A stretch of 64,000 nt of DNA from Labilithrix sp. (GTDB lineage: Bacteria; Myxococcota_A; Polyangia; Polyangiales; Polyangiaceae): NCBI GenBank assembly GCA_019637195.1, contig JAHBWA010000007.1, forward strand, positions 1 through 64,000, given 5' to 3'. Position numbers and translations under genes: made by a program. Under the pieces are notes generated by a model. That model saw only the letters and a list, made by a program, of their open reading frames with translations, was not told where the DNA came from and ran no database searches. Of this stretch, positions 63,222-64,000 are shown piece after piece. Each line of letters starts with the position of its first letter. Position 1 is the first letter of the stretch.

Positions 63222-64000
63222 GGCTCGGGCTTCCGAGTTGGTTCGGCCGCGGGAGCGGACGGCCCGTTCACGATGACGTGGCGGAGCGGCCCGAGGATGC
63301 GGGTGAGGAGCCGCACGTCATCGGTGACGATGCTGGCGGAGCCGCTCATGCCCTGCTTGAAATCGAGCGCACGGCCGTAGCTCGTCTCGAGCCCCGCCGG
63401 GAAGTCGAGTGTCACGAGGAGCTCGCTTCGTCTGCTCGCCGCCGAGATATCGCGGACGCGCGCGCCTACCGTCCCGAACTGGGACGGCGGATGACTGTCG
63501 AACCGCACCCGGACCGACTGGCCGACGCGGACGCGCCCGGCCCCGACCTGCGGGAGCGTGACGCGCCCGACGAGGTCCATCGACTCCGGGACGACATACA
63601 GCACTTCGTCAGCGGTCTTGATCCGCTGATCGGGGCCCCATACCTCGAAGAACGACACGCGTCCGCTCGTGGGAGCGCGGAGGGCGAATCGATACATCCA
63701 CTCCGCGACGACGGCTTGAAGCTTACGGAACGCCTCGCGAACGGCGCGTTCTGCGCTCCTCGTGCGTTCCAAACGGAGCTGGCTGAGCTCTGCGGTCGCT
63801 CGCTCGCTCGCGAGTCGCGAGAGCTTGTTGCGCAGGAGCGTCGCCTCGAGCTCCTTCAGCCGCGTCTGCTCTTCGAGCCACTTCCGCTCGGACTCAGCCT
63901 GTAGCACGATCGGCAACCCGCCACGCGTCGCGAGCTCGCGGTCACGCTCGACCTGCGACGCGAGCAGCTGGAGCGACTTCGCGAGCATCTCGCGCTCCGC
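63218..64000 (-). CDS. HlyD-family export adaptor (partial, runs off right edge)
   Basis: 261 residues are visible and the 5' end lies beyond base 64000. The visible part has a long coiled coil (VERDRELATRGGLPIVLQAE to AFRKLQAVVAEW), then the lipoyl/barrel domains (FALRAPTSGRVSFFEVWGPD, VLYVVPESMDLVGRVTLPQ, VRVGQSVRVRFDSHPPSQFG). The EGMSGSA-type loop reads FKQGMSGSASIV. This is a periplasmic adaptor of a type I or bacteriocin ABC export system. Coupling to lanB indicates export of the modified peptide; the ABC transporter and precursor gene are expected further upstream. Confidence 0.85.
   Translation of the reverse strand, partial: AEREMLAKSLQLLASQVERDRELATRGGLPIVLQAESERKWLEEQTRLKELEATLLRNKLSRLASERATAELSQLRLERTRSAERAVREAFRKLQAVVAEWMYRFALRAPTSGRVSFFEVWGPDQRIKTADEVLYVVPESMDLVGRVTLPQVGAGRVRVGQSVRVRFDSHPPSQFGTVGARVRDISAASRRSELLVTLDFPAGLETSYGRALDFKQGMSGSASIVTDDVRLLTRILGPLRHVIVNGPSAPAAEPTRKPEP

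Overview
The window is about 70% GC, with densely packed genes of very high third-position GC. It is full of lipoproteins carrying Asp/Gly/Ala-rich linkers, Cys-rich CGACG repeats and large hybrid sensor kinases. This points to a myxobacterium (Myxococcota, probably Polyangia-like); the assignment rests on gene content only. No rRNA, tRNA or CRISPR was recognised.

Layout. 0-1.9 kb: small lipoproteins and a frameshifted ArsC-like gene. 1.8-8.6 kb (minus): a complete phosphate module phoB-phoR-pstS-pstC-pstA-pstB-phoU with start/stop overlaps over most of its length. 8.7-12.2 kb: glycosyltransferase, two membrane proteins, purB. 12.3-15.9 kb (minus): fadI-fadJ beta-oxidation pair with a perfect 20-bp palindrome at the promoter. 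16-35.6 kb: DUF6918 protein, a CheB-CheR-PAS-kinase-receiver fusion, ppc, pncB, a pectinacetylesterase-like lipoprotein, a GNAT enzyme, a VWA lipoprotein, a PAS-kinase-receiver-kinase hybrid and other secreted proteins. 35.7-43.9 kb (minus): a seven-gene ECF sigma factor operon in which the sigma gene and a membrane-anchored partner precede five surface lipoproteins (Cys-rich, two beta-propeller-like, RCC1, IgGFc-binding).

45.2-56.2 kb: an apparent metal (most likely zinc) starvation island. A Fur-family regulator, a COG0523 GTPase, a DUF1826 protein, a DksA/TraR-type gene, a thiol-peroxidase-like gene, an ABC exporter, an AztD-like zinc protein and two lipoproteins share an inverted repeat, TGCAA-N5-TTGCA, found five times in their intergenic regions. 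The island is visibly decaying: it holds remnants of a second COG0523 gene, a C45-type hydrolase, an MBL-fold hydrolase and a second Fur regulator, a frameshifted dksA, and a permease with an internal deletion. An IS630-type transposase remnant lies at its right edge.

56.5-64 kb (minus): a tightly coupled RiPP biosynthesis operon that runs off the right end. In order of transcription it encodes an HlyD-type export protein (partial), a LanB N-terminal dehydratase, a separate SpaB_C elimination domain, a LanC cyclase with an unusual C-terminal extension, a cupin-like protein of unknown function and a 2OG-Fe(II) oxygenase. All five junctions are 4-bp ATGA or GTGA overlaps. No precursor peptide lies inside the window, so it should be upstream of the HlyD gene.
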